64,000 nucleotides of DNA from the NCBI RefSeq assembly GCF_002931075.1, contig NZ_PSTQ01000005.1, positions 62,001 through 126,000 on the forward strand. The letters run 5' to 3'. How positions within the stretch are numbered: the first letter of the stretch is position 1; each line of letters begins with the position of its first letter. Source of the DNA: Pseudoclavibacter sp. AY1F1. GTDB taxonomy: Bacteria > Actinomycetota > Actinomycetes > Actinomycetales > Microbacteriaceae. A program made the translations under genes and the position numbers. A model generated the notes under the pieces. The model did not search any database, was not told where the DNA came from, and saw nothing but the letters and a program-made list of their open reading frames with translations. Shown in pieces: positions 1 through 8,331 of this stretch.

Positions 1-903
1 ACCACAACCGGCGGCGCGCTCGACGCGACCAGCCCATCCGCCCGCCCCGGCGATCGCGATGCCCTCGTCGAGGGAACCTGGCACACCACGAGGGTGCAGT
101 ATGCCGCCGACATCGCACGATGCCGCGAGCACCTGCTCGCCGGCGACTCGTACGAGCTGTGCCTCACCAACGAGTTCAGGCCAGACACCGACGCAGATCC
201 TGACCCGCTCGACCTGTTCCTCGAACTGCGCGCCACCGATCCCGCACCATACGCGGCGCTGCTCGAGTTCGATGGTGGTGCCGTCGTGAGCGCCTCTCCG
301 GAGCGATTCCTGCGCGGCACAACAGGCGGCGACTACGAGACCAAGCCCATCAAGGGCACGGCGGCTCGCGCATCCGACCCGCTCGTCGACGCGGCTGCCG
401 CGCGTGAGCTCGCGAACGACCCGAAGGTTTTCGCCGAGAACCTCATGATCGTCGACCTGCTGCGCAACGACCTGGGCCGCGTCTGCACGCCAGGTTCTGT
501 GCACGTCCCGAGCCTCATGGCTGTCGAGTCGTTCGCGACCGTGCACCAGCTCGTCACCACCGTGCGCGGTTCAGCCCCGGGCACCCCGCCGCTCGACGTC
601 GTGCGGGCGCTGTTCCCAGGCGGGTCCATGACGGGTGCGCCCAAGCTGCGCAGCGTCGAGTTGCTGCGCGACATCGAGGACCGCGACCGCGGCGTCTACT
701 CTGGCGCCCTCGGCGTGCTCGGCGCGGACGGTTCGACGGAACTGGGCATCGTCATCCGCACCGCAGTCCGAGATGCGCGCGGCTGGTCCATCGGGGCAGG
801 TGGCGCGATCGTTCTGGCGAGCGATCCGGAAGGCGAGACCCTCGAAGTCGAACTGAAAGCAAGCGCCCTACGGCGCGCCTTCGCGAGGGCCGCGCGGGGC
901 TGA
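1..903 (+). CDS. pabB: Aminodeoxychorismate synthase component I (PabB), 5'-truncated
   Basis: Chorismate-utilising enzyme making 4-amino-4-deoxychorismate for folate synthesis in the cytoplasm. The frame is open from base 1, so the N-terminus lies outside the window; what remains is the catalytic chorismate-binding domain. Visible motifs are PIKGT (lysine codon 352-354), ENLMIVDLLRNDLGR and PGGSMTGAPK followed by GVYSGALG. In this family a lysine in PIKGT is the nucleophile of PabB, while anthranilate synthase TrpE has alanine there (PIAGT), so the lysine argues for PabB. The residues before the first internal ATG (position 94) are in frame, so that ATG is not the start. The gene ends with TGA at 901. 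A glutamine amidotransferase partner (PabA) is not visible here. Confidence 0.88.
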   Translation, partial: TTTGGALDATSPSARPGDRDALVEGTWHTTRVQYAADIARCREHLLAGDSYELCLTNEFRPDTDADPDPLDLFLELRATDPAPYAALLEFDGGAVVSASPERFLRGTTGGDYETKPIKGTAARASDPLVDAAAARELANDPKVFAENLMIVDLLRNDLGRVCTPGSVHVPSLMAVESFATVHQLVTTVRGSAPGTPPLDVVRALFPGGSMTGAPKLRSVELLRDIEDRDRGVYSGALGVLGADGSTELGIVIRTAVRDARGWSIGAGGAIVLASDPEGETLEVELKASALRRAFARAARG

Positions 904-906
904 GCA

Positions 907-967
907 CGTGCGGGGTTCCCGCAGAGCTCAGGGGTCTCTCGGATGCGCGTGCGGGGTTTCTGCAGAC
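907..967. repeat. Pair of 20-bp direct repeats after pabB
   Basis: Two copies, 907-926 and 948-967, agree at 17 of 20 positions (CGTGCGGGGTT then CCCGCAGAG or TCTGCAGAC). The first copy can also fold (TGCGGG, loop GTT, CCCGCA). They sit directly after the pabB stop, before the convergent ABC permease gene ends at 1048. The rest of this 144-bp gap shows no strong terminator. Confidence 0.5.
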
Positions 968-1047
968 GGTGGTGGGAAAAAACCCAGCACGCCCACGAAT
1001 AGCCCGCACGGGCACGCGCGAGCCGCGCGAGGGTGACCGTCGCCTCG

Positions 1048-2115
1048 TCAGGCGACCCGCGTGCCCGGCGGGAGACGCTTCGCGGGTGTCCTCGTGCGCG
1101 CCCACGCGCCCACAAGCAGACCGCCGGCGAGCACCAGCTGCAGCGCGAGGCCAACAAACCAGCTGGGCGCTGTCGAGGTCATGAGGTCGTCGGGCGTCGG
1201 CCCTTCGACATAATTCATGCCGTTCGGGTCGGCGCAGCCGTCGTAGCGCTGCTCGCCCATGTCCGGGGCGAGCTGCGACTGCCGGAGCAGGAGCTTCGCT
1301 CCCGCGAAGAAGTCGTCAGGCTGACCGAACTCGCCGAAGGAAACCGGGGTGGCATCCGTGAGCACCGCGAACGGGTTCGCGGCCAGCACTCCCCAGACCA
1401 GGTCGTAGCGGGGCACGTCGTACGTGTACGTCTCCCAGGGACCGCACGTGAAGTTGTTCTCGTCGAACTCCTCGTTCGGCGCGAGCTCCTCGTAGACCGG
1501 GTAGCGGGACACGTTCGTCACCTCGGCCGTCACCGCCGCACCACCGAGGCCGAACGCGATGCCCGTGCCCACGGTCAGTGCCGCGATCGTGAGGTAGCTC
1601 GCCGCAACAGAGAAGAGGGGCCGCGCGAGGATGCCGCTGAAGCCCACCCCGATGGCGGCGACGACGCCGACCTCCACGAGCAGCACCAGCAACGACACGA
1701 GCACCTGGATCGGCGCAACCGCACCGACTACCCCGGCGAAGATCAGGAAGGGGGCCGCGACGATGAGAAACGCGAGGCCCGTGATCCAGGCCGCAACGAA
1801 CTTCGCGGCCACGATCTCGGCCGTCGTCGCGAGGGTCACCTGGATGGGCGCGAGCGTCGCCGCGTCCCGGTCGCCGTTGATCGCGTTGCCGCTGAGCGTC
1901 GGCGAAACCAGCAGGGCAAGCAGCAGCACGAAGTACACGATGATCGAGTACATCCACGACCCCGACTGCTGCAGGTCGCCGAAAACCGCCAGAGAGAGCA
2001 CGGTCATACCGAGGAGCAGCACGGCGAAAATGCCGAGGAGCACGTACCAGGCGACGTTGCGGAGACGCTGGCGCAGTTCCAGATTGACGAGCGTCGTGAT
2101 GCGGGCGGGGCTCAT
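1048..2115 (-). CDS. ABC-2 type transporter permease
   Basis: Integral membrane subunit (355 aa) of an ABC exporter, partner of the ATPase encoded just upstream. The N-terminus (residues 1-20, LVNLELRQRLRNVAWYVLLG) is cytoplasmic running into a first membrane span. About six hydrophobic segments follow, with a large polar, presumably extracytoplasmic, loop between roughly residues 210 and 310. The C-terminal span ends in an Arg/Lys-rich tail. The ATG overlaps the stop of the ATPase gene by ATGA (2112-2115), implying translational coupling. The exported substrate cannot be read from the sequence; no lipoprotein, lantibiotic or heme-specific neighbour is present. Confidence 0.8.
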   Translation of the reverse strand: MSPARITTLVNLELRQRLRNVAWYVLLGIFAVLLLGMTVLSLAVFGDLQQSGSWMYSIIVYFVLLLALLVSPTLSGNAINGDRDAATLAPIQVTLATTAEIVAAKFVAAWITGLAFLIVAAPFLIFAGVVGAVAPIQVLVSLLVLLVEVGVVAAIGVGFSGILARPLFSVAASYLTIAALTVGTGIAFGLGGAAVTAEVTNVSRYPVYEELAPNEEFDENNFTCGPWETYTYDVPRYDLVWGVLAANPFAVLTDATPVSFGEFGQPDDFFAGAKLLLRQSQLAPDMGEQRYDGCADPNGMNYVEGPTPDDLMTSTAPSWFVGLALQLVLAGGLLVGAWARTRTPAKRLPPGTRVA

Positions 2116-3047
2116 GACTGGTCTCCGAGGTCGAGGTACGTGTGCTCGATATCGCCGAGGGCCGGCGCGAACTCGGCAACGTCGATGCCGGCCGTGAGAA
2201 TCGTCCGCAGCCCGGCAGCGGCAGCGGCATCCGAGGGGAACGGCACGAGGAAGCCCGTTCGTTCGACACGGATGCTCGGGGCTGCGCCAAGGACTTCAGC
2301 AAGCCGGTCGGACCCGATGCCTTCCGTCAGCACCCGAACCCGCCACTGCCGTTCACGCGCCGACGCCTGCGCCAGCCGGTCGGCGCGCACCGTGACGCCC
2401 GCCTCGATGAAGACGGCGTCGTCGACGATCTCGTCGAGCTCCGAGAGCACGTGGCTCGAGATGAGGATCGTGCACCCGGCCGCCGCAAGCTCCCGCAGGT
2501 GCTCGCGCAGGCCGACGCGGGCACGAGCATCCAGACCGGATGCCGGCTCGTCGAGGAGCAGCACGCTCGGGTTGTGGACAAGCGCGCGGGCGAGGCCGAG
2601 GAGCTGCTTCTGGCCGCGTGACAGCACGCGCGCCGGCGTCTTCGCGAGCTCCATGAGGCCGACTCTTGCGAGCAATTCGGCCGCGCGCGCGTCCGCCGCG
2701 GCGCGCGGCAGGTCGTAGAGGCGGGCGGTCGTCACGAGGGTGTCGTGCACCGACAGGGACGGCCACGCACCGAGCGAGTCTGGCATCCACCCCAGCTGCG
2801 CCCGGACCTCCGCCGTCGATGTCGACGGGTCGAGTCCGTGGATGCGGATGGTGCCGGCATCCGGTTGAAGCAGCGAGGCGAGCATCAGCAGCAGCGTCGT
2901 CTTGCCAGAGCCGTTGGGGCCGACGAGGCCCGTGACCGCGCCGGCGCGAGCGGCGAAACTCACATCTCGGACCGCGTGCGCTGCGCCGAAGGAGCGCCTG
3001 ACGTTCTCGACGATGATCCCGCGCTCTGAGATTCCGCGTTCTGGCAT
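2112..3047 (-). CDS. ABC transporter ATP-binding protein
   Basis: Cytoplasmic ATPase (311 aa) energising the ABC-2 permease downstream. It has Walker A GPNGSGKTT (near residue 40), the signature LSRGQKQLLGLARAL, Walker B VLLLDEPASGLD and the H-loop histidine in ISSHVLSELD. About 90 residues follow the nucleotide-binding domain, as in CcmA-type exporter ATPases. The start at 3047 is preferred over in-frame upstream starts because TACGTT (3055-3060 read on the minus strand) lies exactly 7 nt before the ATG, the leaderless signature seen at many genes here. Overlaps the permease by 4 nt. Confidence 0.85.
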   Translation of the reverse strand: MPERGISERGIIVENVRRSFGAAHAVRDVSFAARAGAVTGLVGPNGSGKTTLLLMLASLLQPDAGTIRIHGLDPSTSTAEVRAQLGWMPDSLGAWPSLSVHDTLVTTARLYDLPRAAADARAAELLARVGLMELAKTPARVLSRGQKQLLGLARALVHNPSVLLLDEPASGLDARARVGLREHLRELAAAGCTILISSHVLSELDEIVDDAVFIEAGVTVRADRLAQASARERQWRVRVLTEGIGSDRLAEVLGAAPSIRVERTGFLVPFPSDAAAAAGLRTILTAGIDVAEFAPALGDIEHTYLDLGDQS

Positions 3048-3098
3048 GCGCCCCAACGTAGCGAGCCGACGCGTCGCGACGCTGGGAGGCGCCGCGTG

Positions 3099-3176
3099 TG
3101 TCCAACTTCAGTGCAATATCCGCCCGTTTCGATGCCTGGAGCCCGATATCGCCCGAAATCGCACTCATGTTGGACA
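3099..3176. repeat. 78-bp imperfect inverted repeat between divergent genes
   Basis: The outer arms are TGTCCAAC at 3099-3106 and GTTGGACA at 3169-3176. Extending inwards, 27 of 39 positions of the two halves are complementary, including AGTGC (3110-3114) with GCACT (3161-3165). It lies in the 383-bp gap between the ABC ATPase (minus) and the amidotransferase (plus). The rest of the gap holds three copies of the heptamer GAGCGCC at 3224-3244 and no convincing ORF. Confidence 0.6.
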
Positions 3177-3430
3177 GAGCCCGCAGCGCCAACCGCGCGG
3201 AGGCGAGCCCGTAGGTTGAGCCCGAGCGCCGAGCGCCGAGCGCCGAGTACCGGGAGCCGAGCTATCAGCGCCAATCACTGAGCGCCGTAGGCCACCGCAA
3301 TCGTCCGTCACACAGCGTCGCGAAGGTGGACCCCGTGACGCGACTGTCACAGGATGGTCAGATGCTCGTGAGCCGCTCGGCTCCGAACAACATCCGACAG
3401 CAAGCTCGACAACCTGGAAGGAGTTCGCAC

Positions 3431-4321
3431 ATGTGCCGTCTGCTCGCTTACGCAGCCCCACGTGACACCACCGTCACGAAGGTGATCGGAGACATGAACA
3501 GCGACGCCTTCCAGCGCATGACGAGCGTGCACAACGACGGCTGGGGCACGGCTTGGCTCGCGGCTGGCTTCGGCGAGACCGAGCGCGAGATCGAGTCGCT
3601 GCGAGTCTCGACGCCGGGTCAGAACGACCCGCTGCTGTCGACGTTGCTCGCGGACGCGCCCTCCAACGCGCGCATCGTGCACCTGCGCCTCGCGACTGAC
3701 GATTTCAAGCGCACCAAGGTCAACACGCACCCGTTCGTGGCCGACGGTCTCGCTTTCGCGCACAACGGCTCGATCGTTCCGACGTGGCGCTTCGACGACC
3801 TCCTCCGCCCGGAGATCCGCGCGACCGTCGCTGGCGACACCGACAGCGAGCTGTACTTCGGCCTCGTGCGCCAGAACGTGCGCGACGGCCTCTCCCTCGA
3901 AGACGCGGCGGCGGCCGCCGTGCGCGTGCTGCGCGCGGAGTTCCCCGAGTCGAGCCTCAACGCGACCATCCTCTCCGCCGACGAGCTTGTTGTTGTGCAC
4001 GCTTCCAGCACGGCGCACGTCACCGAGGAGACGTTCGCGCGCTACGGCATCGACGCATCCACCCTGCCGAACGGGCACACTGATGAGTACTACCGGCTGA
4101 GCATGCTCCGCGCGGCCGATGGCACCACCGTCTTCTCTTCGACCGGCATCGACACCGCTGGCTGGACTTCGGTTCCCGAGGACACCATCTCGCGCGTCGA
4201 CCTCGACTCGCTCGACTTCACGCAGCGCGCGCTCTTCTCGAGCGCAGCAGAGGCGCGCGCCTCGGGCTCAGGAGCAGCCGCGGCCACCGCATCTGCTCAG
4301 CCGCACCTCGTCGCTGTCTGA
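3431..4321 (+). CDS. Class II glutamine amidotransferase (YafJ/EgtC-like)
   Basis: A 296-aa N-terminal-nucleophile amidotransferase that releases ammonia from glutamine in the cytoplasm. The start is fixed by the catalytic Cys2 (MCRLLAYAAP) and an excellent ribosome site, GGAAGGAG (3416-3423), 7 nt before the ATG. Other family motifs are HNDGWGTAW, HLRLATDD, FAHNGSI and GDTDSELYF. Length and motifs resemble YafJ and EgtC; EgtC acts in ergothioneine synthesis, but no other egt gene is nearby, so the acceptor substrate is unknown. The C-terminal 30 residues are Ala/Ser-rich. The gene stands alone and converges on the next operon. Confidence 0.82.
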   Translation: MCRLLAYAAPRDTTVTKVIGDMNSDAFQRMTSVHNDGWGTAWLAAGFGETEREIESLRVSTPGQNDPLLSTLLADAPSNARIVHLRLATDDFKRTKVNTHPFVADGLAFAHNGSIVPTWRFDDLLRPEIRATVAGDTDSELYFGLVRQNVRDGLSLEDAAAAAVRVLRAEFPESSLNATILSADELVVVHASSTAHVTEETFARYGIDASTLPNGHTDEYYRLSMLRAADGTTVFSSTGIDTAGWTSVPEDTISRVDLDSLDFTQRALFSSAAEARASGSGAAAATASAQPHLVAV

Positions 4322-4352
4322 GTCGCGCGACGAGGATGCGCGGAGCTTCGGC

Positions 4353-5921
4353 CTAGAGGGCCAGGCCCGTGTGCTTCCACCAGAGCTCGTAGGTGACGAC
4401 CATGAGGCCGATGTAGGCCGGGAGCAGCACAAGCGAGAGCCGGAGCAGGTCGCGCGGATCGAGTCCCTGGCCGTTACCGTCCGCATCGGTGAACACGAGC
4501 AGCGCCTTCGAGCTCACCGGCAGGGTGAGGCAGTAGTCGAGTCCGATGCTCACGATGAACGCCACGGCGACCGGTGAAAGGTCAGCCGTCGCGGCGAGCG
4601 CGAGGAACGGCGGAATGAGTGCGATCGCCCGCACTGTGTGCGACGTGACATAGAGGTGCGCGGTGACCGAAAGCGCAGCGATGATGACCACGAGTGCCAG
4701 GGCAGAGGTGAGCCCCGCGACGCCGCTCAGGGCGAAGAGGCTCGACACGATCCAGTCGCCTGCCCCCGTCTCGACGAGCGCGCTGCCGAGTGCAAGCGCC
4801 CCGGCGACAAACAGCACAAGCGGCCAGGACACCGAGGCAACCCCTTCCTTCCACTTCATCACTCCGATGCCCGGGAGGCAGAGCACCACCGCGGCGATGA
4901 TCGTGACAGCAGCGATTCCCAACCCGTGCAGTGGCTCCGTCAGCCAGCCCACCAGCGCCAGCGCGACAACGGCAGAGACAGTCCGCTCGGCACGCGTGAG
5001 CGGAGAGCGGCCAGTCGTGGCGGGTGCCGTCGGCTGCATGATCGGCCGTCGCCGCTCCTCTCGACGGAGGAACAGGACCTGCACGGCCAGGCACACGACG
5101 ACGCTCGCGGCGATGCCGAAGGGCGCGCCCCACAGTGCCCACTGCAGGTAGGAGATGGTGTCGCCGCTCGTCTGCTGCAGGAGGTCGACGGCGACGAGGT
5201 GGGAGGTGGCGCCGACGAGCGTCGCGGTTGTCGAGACGAGAACAACCGTGGGCATCAGCAGGCCGAGGGCCTTCGCGATCCGAGCGTCGCCCAGCCGGTC
5301 CGTCAGCGAGCGATAGACGGGCAGGAGCACGGCCGCGCGACCGGATGTGGACGGCACGAGGAACGAGAGCGGCACGACGGCGGCCGTCACCAGCCACATG
5401 AGGCCCCGGACGGACCGCGCCCGCCCGATGATCGCGCCCGTCAGGCGAGCGGCGAGCCCGGAGCCCGCCGTGGCCCCGCCGATGATGAACGCCCCGATGA
5501 TGAGCCACACGACGTCGTTGCCGAGCGCTGAGAAGAACTCCTCCTGGCGCCCAGTCGGAATGCACACCAGCAGGCCCGCGCCGAGGGCGACGTAGCCGGG
5601 TTCGAGATCCGTCAGCGTCCACAGCACCGTGGCTGCGGCGAACGCGAACAGCGCCAGCCGCACCTCCGCCGGCAGATCTCCGGGCAGGCAGACCACGGTG
5701 CCGATGACCGAGATCAGGGCAATGGCCATGCGCGCTCGGACGGACAGACGAGTCAAGGCTCCAAGCAGTGCGCAGGAGGAGAACGGCGAGCGTATGGGCT
5801 TGGGTCTGGGCTTGGGCTTGGGCTGCTCGGTGCCGCACGGGGCCTCGAGCTCCTGCAGTGCCTGGATCTTCTGCAGGGCCTCAAGCTGTTGCTTCTGATC
5901 GGCTGCGCCCCGCGTGCTCAC
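4353..5921 (-). CDS. SLC13/DASS-family anion transporter
   Basis: Membrane protein of 522 aa with about 12 hydrophobic segments of the divalent-anion:Na+ symporter (ArsB/SLC13-like) fold. Two SNT-like repeats are recognisable: LVPSTSGRAAVLLPV in the first half and YCLTLPVSSKALLVF in the second. The first ~45 residues are a soluble extension rich in Gln/Lys/Pro with a KPKPRPKP run. The GTG start overlaps the glycerate kinase stop (GTGA, 5918-5921); a longer in-frame ORF upstream is antisense noise across the kinase. Operon context suggests uptake of glycerate or a related hydroxyacid or dicarboxylate, which is inference. Confidence 0.75.
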   Translation of the reverse strand: MSTRGAADQKQQLEALQKIQALQELEAPCGTEQPKPKPRPKPIRSPFSSCALLGALTRLSVRARMAIALISVIGTVVCLPGDLPAEVRLALFAFAAATVLWTLTDLEPGYVALGAGLLVCIPTGRQEEFFSALGNDVVWLIIGAFIIGGATAGSGLAARLTGAIIGRARSVRGLMWLVTAAVVPLSFLVPSTSGRAAVLLPVYRSLTDRLGDARIAKALGLLMPTVVLVSTTATLVGATSHLVAVDLLQQTSGDTISYLQWALWGAPFGIAASVVVCLAVQVLFLRREERRRPIMQPTAPATTGRSPLTRAERTVSAVVALALVGWLTEPLHGLGIAAVTIIAAVVLCLPGIGVMKWKEGVASVSWPLVLFVAGALALGSALVETGAGDWIVSSLFALSGVAGLTSALALVVIIAALSVTAHLYVTSHTVRAIALIPPFLALAATADLSPVAVAFIVSIGLDYCLTLPVSSKALLVFTDADGNGQGLDPRDLLRLSLVLLPAYIGLMVVTYELWWKHTGLAL

Positions 5922-7138
5922 GACACGCTCCTCAGCAGCGGCGCTGGCTCGGGATGCTCGACTTGCCCGAGGTGGCAGCCGATCATCATGAGCCGCATCG
6001 ACCGCTCGGCGGCGTCGGCGAGCAGCTGCGGCGAACGAGCGATGGACTCCTCGAGGGTCAAGGGCAGCGGCACGATCGAGACGATCGCGTCGATGCCGAT
6101 GTCGTGCACGTCCCGCGCATGACGGCCGATGGTTCCGGCGAGCGCGAACACCGGCTTCCCCTGCTCCTTTGCGCGGCGCGCGACCTCGGCGGGCACCTTG
6201 CCGTGCGGCGTCTGCTCGTCGATGGACCCCTCGGCCGTGATGACGAGGTCGGCGAGCCTGACAAGCGCGTCGAGGTCGACGTGGTCGAGCATGACTTCGA
6301 AGCGGGGCATGAGGCGGGCGCCGAGGCCACCCGCCAGCCCTGCGCCGAGGCCACCGGAGGCACCGGTGCAGCTGCCGGTGGCGAGGTCGTAAGACTTTGG
6401 CTGCACCCCGTCCCGGCTCAGCACGCCGGCCCAGCGCTCGAGCGCTGCGTTGAGCACATCGACTTGCTCGGGCGTCGCGCCCTTCTGCGGGCCGAATACG
6501 CGGGCTACACCGCGAGGGCCCGTGAGGACGTTGTGCGGGTTGCACGCGACGAAGATGTCAACGCCGGAGAGCCGCCCGTCGAGCCCCGAGAGGTCCAGCG
6601 CCGCGACATCGGCGAGGGCGTTGCCACCATCCCCGATCTCTTTGCCAGAAGAGTCTGTGATGCGCGCGCCCAACGCCTGCAGGGCACCTGCTCCGCCGTC
6701 GCAGGTGCCTGAGTCGCCGCAGCCCACGAGGATGCGCTTCGCGCCCTCGTCAAGGGCGGCTCGGATGAGCTCTCCGACGCCGTAGGTCGTCGTGGCGCCC
6801 GGGTCGCGGAGCTCGGCGGGGACGAGGCGCAGGCCTGCCGCCTCGGCCATCTCGACGACGGCCGTGCCCTTCGCGTCACCGCCGAGGAGCGCGAGGACGG
6901 CCGTCACCGGGAGCCCGACGGGCCCCGTGACCGTGCGCTCGACGAGACGCCCACCCGTGGCGGCCGCGAGCGTCCGCGCTGACCCCTCGCCGCCGTCGAC
7001 GACCGGCACGCGGTCGATCACCGCACCCGGCAGCACGCGGCGCACGCCGGACGCGATGGCGTCGGCGACCTGCTCTGCTGAAAGGCTCTCCTTGAAACCG
7101 CTTGGAGCCACCAGAATGCGCCCTGGAACCTGTGTCAT
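5918..7138 (-). CDS. glxK: Glycerate 2-kinase
   Basis: Cytoplasmic kinase (406 aa) of the GarK/GlxK family that phosphorylates D-glycerate to 2-phosphoglycerate, feeding glycolysis. Family landmarks are the N-terminal ILVAPSGFKESLSAEQVADAI, the VDGGEGSA motif, GDSGTCDGGAGAL and the C-terminal TAEGSIDEQTPHGK. The start at 7138 is chosen because AGGAGG (plus-strand 7148-7153) lies 9 nt upstream; the in-frame ATG at 7207 would add 23 residues with no family equivalent. It is the first gene of a two-gene operon with the transporter, overlapping it by 4 nt. Confidence 0.88.
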   Translation of the reverse strand: MTQVPGRILVAPSGFKESLSAEQVADAIASGVRRVLPGAVIDRVPVVDGGEGSARTLAAATGGRLVERTVTGPVGLPVTAVLALLGGDAKGTAVVEMAEAAGLRLVPAELRDPGATTTYGVGELIRAALDEGAKRILVGCGDSGTCDGGAGALQALGARITDSSGKEIGDGGNALADVAALDLSGLDGRLSGVDIFVACNPHNVLTGPRGVARVFGPQKGATPEQVDVLNAALERWAGVLSRDGVQPKSYDLATGSCTGASGGLGAGLAGGLGARLMPRFEVMLDHVDLDALVRLADLVITAEGSIDEQTPHGKVPAEVARRAKEQGKPVFALAGTIGRHARDVHDIGIDAIVSIVPLPLTLEESIARSPQLLADAAERSMRLMMIGCHLGQVEHPEPAPLLRSVS

Positions 7139-7284
7139 GTTCGCCGACCTCCTCGAGGCCGCAGCGCCAATCGCCGCGGCATGAGTTCGACTGTGATCGG
7201 CGTTCATGACCCGTTCATGGCTTGTTCATGAGGAGAGTCTCACGGCACGAGCCCGTTTCGCGCGGCGTGGGCGGTCGCGTTTCG

Positions 7285-7340
7285 GGATGGCTTCCTCACC
7301 TCAATGGCTTGCAAGCCATCCCGAGGTGAGGAACCCATCC
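7285..7340. repeat. 56-bp inverted repeat enclosing a perfect 16-bp palindrome
   Basis: Outer arms 7285-7302 and 7323-7340 pair over 18 bp with one mismatch (GGATGG then CTTCCTCACCTC). The interior contains the perfect palindrome ATGGCTTGCAAGCCAT (7304-7319). It lies between the divergent glxK and hadA-like genes, 24 bp upstream of the hadA-like -10 box, so it could be an operator, a cruciform or a mobile palindromic element. Confidence 0.7.
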
Positions 7341-7376
7341 TGAGACTTCGATCTGCCGCCACGTAGACTGGCGGCC

Positions 7377-7835
7377 GTGTCTGTGAACCCTGAACTTGCC
7401 GGCCGCCGGTACGAGCTCCCCGAGCCGTACCTCGTGGGCCGAGAGCACATCCGCTCGTTCGCGAAGGCCGTGCTGGCCTCGCACCCGACGCACTTCGACG
7501 TGGCCGCGGCGAAGGCAGCAGGCTACGCCGACCTCGTCGCGCCCGCCACGTTCCCTGCCGTGCTGCAGGATGCGGGGCTGCAGCTGTTGCTCTCCGATCC
7601 TGAGGCGCAGATCGAGCTCTCGCACATCGTGCACGGCGACGAGCGGTTCACGTACGTGCGCCCCATCGTCGCTGGTGACGAGCTGCGCGCCTCCCTCGAG
7701 GTGAAGAGCGTCAAGTCACTCGGCGGCAACTCGATGATCAGCGCCGAGACGGTGCTGACGGATGCGGCGGGCGAGCAGGTCGTCACCGCGTCGGCCACCC
7801 TCGTTGTCCGTGCAACGCCAAGTGAGAGCGAGTAA
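7377..7835 (+). CDS. MaoC-fold dehydratase, HadA-like (UPF0336 family)
   Basis: A 152-aa hot-dog-fold protein matching the N-terminal-dehydratase family that includes mycobacterial HadA, the substrate-binding subunit of (3R)-hydroxyacyl-ACP dehydratase. The GTG start (VSVNPELAGR) matches the family N-terminus and lies 7 nt after a TAGACT -10 box (7364-7369), so the mRNA is probably leaderless. The gene is followed after 4 nt by the MaoC partner and then murB. In mycobacteria hadA-hadB also precede tRNA-Trp-secE-nusG, and the same block occurs here about 13 kb on. The physiological substrate in a non-mycolate organism is not known. Confidence 0.8.
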   Translation: MSVNPELAGRRYELPEPYLVGREHIRSFAKAVLASHPTHFDVAAAKAAGYADLVAPATFPAVLQDAGLQLLLSDPEAQIELSHIVHGDERFTYVRPIVAGDELRASLEVKSVKSLGGNSMISAETVLTDAAGEQVVTASATLVVRATPSESE

Positions 7836-7839
7836 TCGC

Positions 7840-8331
7840 ATGACTGACACGATCGCCGCTGCCGTGCTGCCGCGCCCCGACTTCACCGGCCTTGAGGCCG
7901 GCACCGTCATCGCCGAGCGCACGGTCACGCTCACGCGTGACAACCTCGTTCGCTACGCCGGTGCGTCCGGAGACTTCAACCCCATCCACTACCGCGACGA
8001 CGTCGCTGAGTCCGTCGGGCTTCCCGGGGTTCTCGCGCACGGGATGCTCACGATGGGTGTCGCCCTGCAGCCGGTTGTCGACGCCCTCGGCGACCCCGGC
8101 CGGGTTGTCGACTATCAGGTGCGGTTCACTCGCCCCGTTGTCGTCGACCCGCAGGACGGTGCCGAGGTATTGATCGTCGCGAAGATCGGTCAGCTCGCAG
8201 GGGAGGACGGCGTCGGACGCATCGACCTTGTCGTCTCTTACGGCGGCCAGACCGTGCTCGCGAAGTCCCAGGTGCGCGCCGACTTTCGCGGCGAGGTCCC
8301 CGCCGCTCTGCCCGCAGAGGCCACCGCGTGA
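7840..8331 (+). CDS. MaoC-family dehydratase, HadB-like catalytic subunit
   Basis: 163-aa hot-dog hydratase, probable catalytic partner of the preceding protein. It carries the hydratase-2 motif YAGASGDFNPIHYRDD, with the catalytic Asp and His in GDFNPIH, followed by GLPGVLAHGMLTMG. The predicted reaction is reversible dehydration of 3-hydroxyacyl thioesters. It starts 4 nt after the HadA-like stop and its own stop overlaps the murB GTG start (GTGA at 8328-8331), so the three genes form one transcription and translation unit. Confidence 0.82.
   Translation: MTDTIAAAVLPRPDFTGLEAGTVIAERTVTLTRDNLVRYAGASGDFNPIHYRDDVAESVGLPGVLAHGMLTMGVALQPVVDALGDPGRVVDYQVRFTRPVVVDPQDGAEVLIVAKIGQLAGEDGVGRIDLVVSYGGQTVLAKSQVRADFRGEVPAALPAEATA

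Noticed and set aside
1033-2718. 561-codon open frame on the plus strand, antisense to the ABC exporter genes
   Set aside because: It is an artefact of GC-rich codon structure: Arg/Glu-rich composition, no domain, and both minus-strand genes beneath it have complete ABC motifs.
5922-6545. 208-codon upstream extension of the SLC13 transporter
   Set aside because: It lies in a different frame inside the glycerate kinase gene; the GTGA overlap at 5918-5921 gives a natural start.
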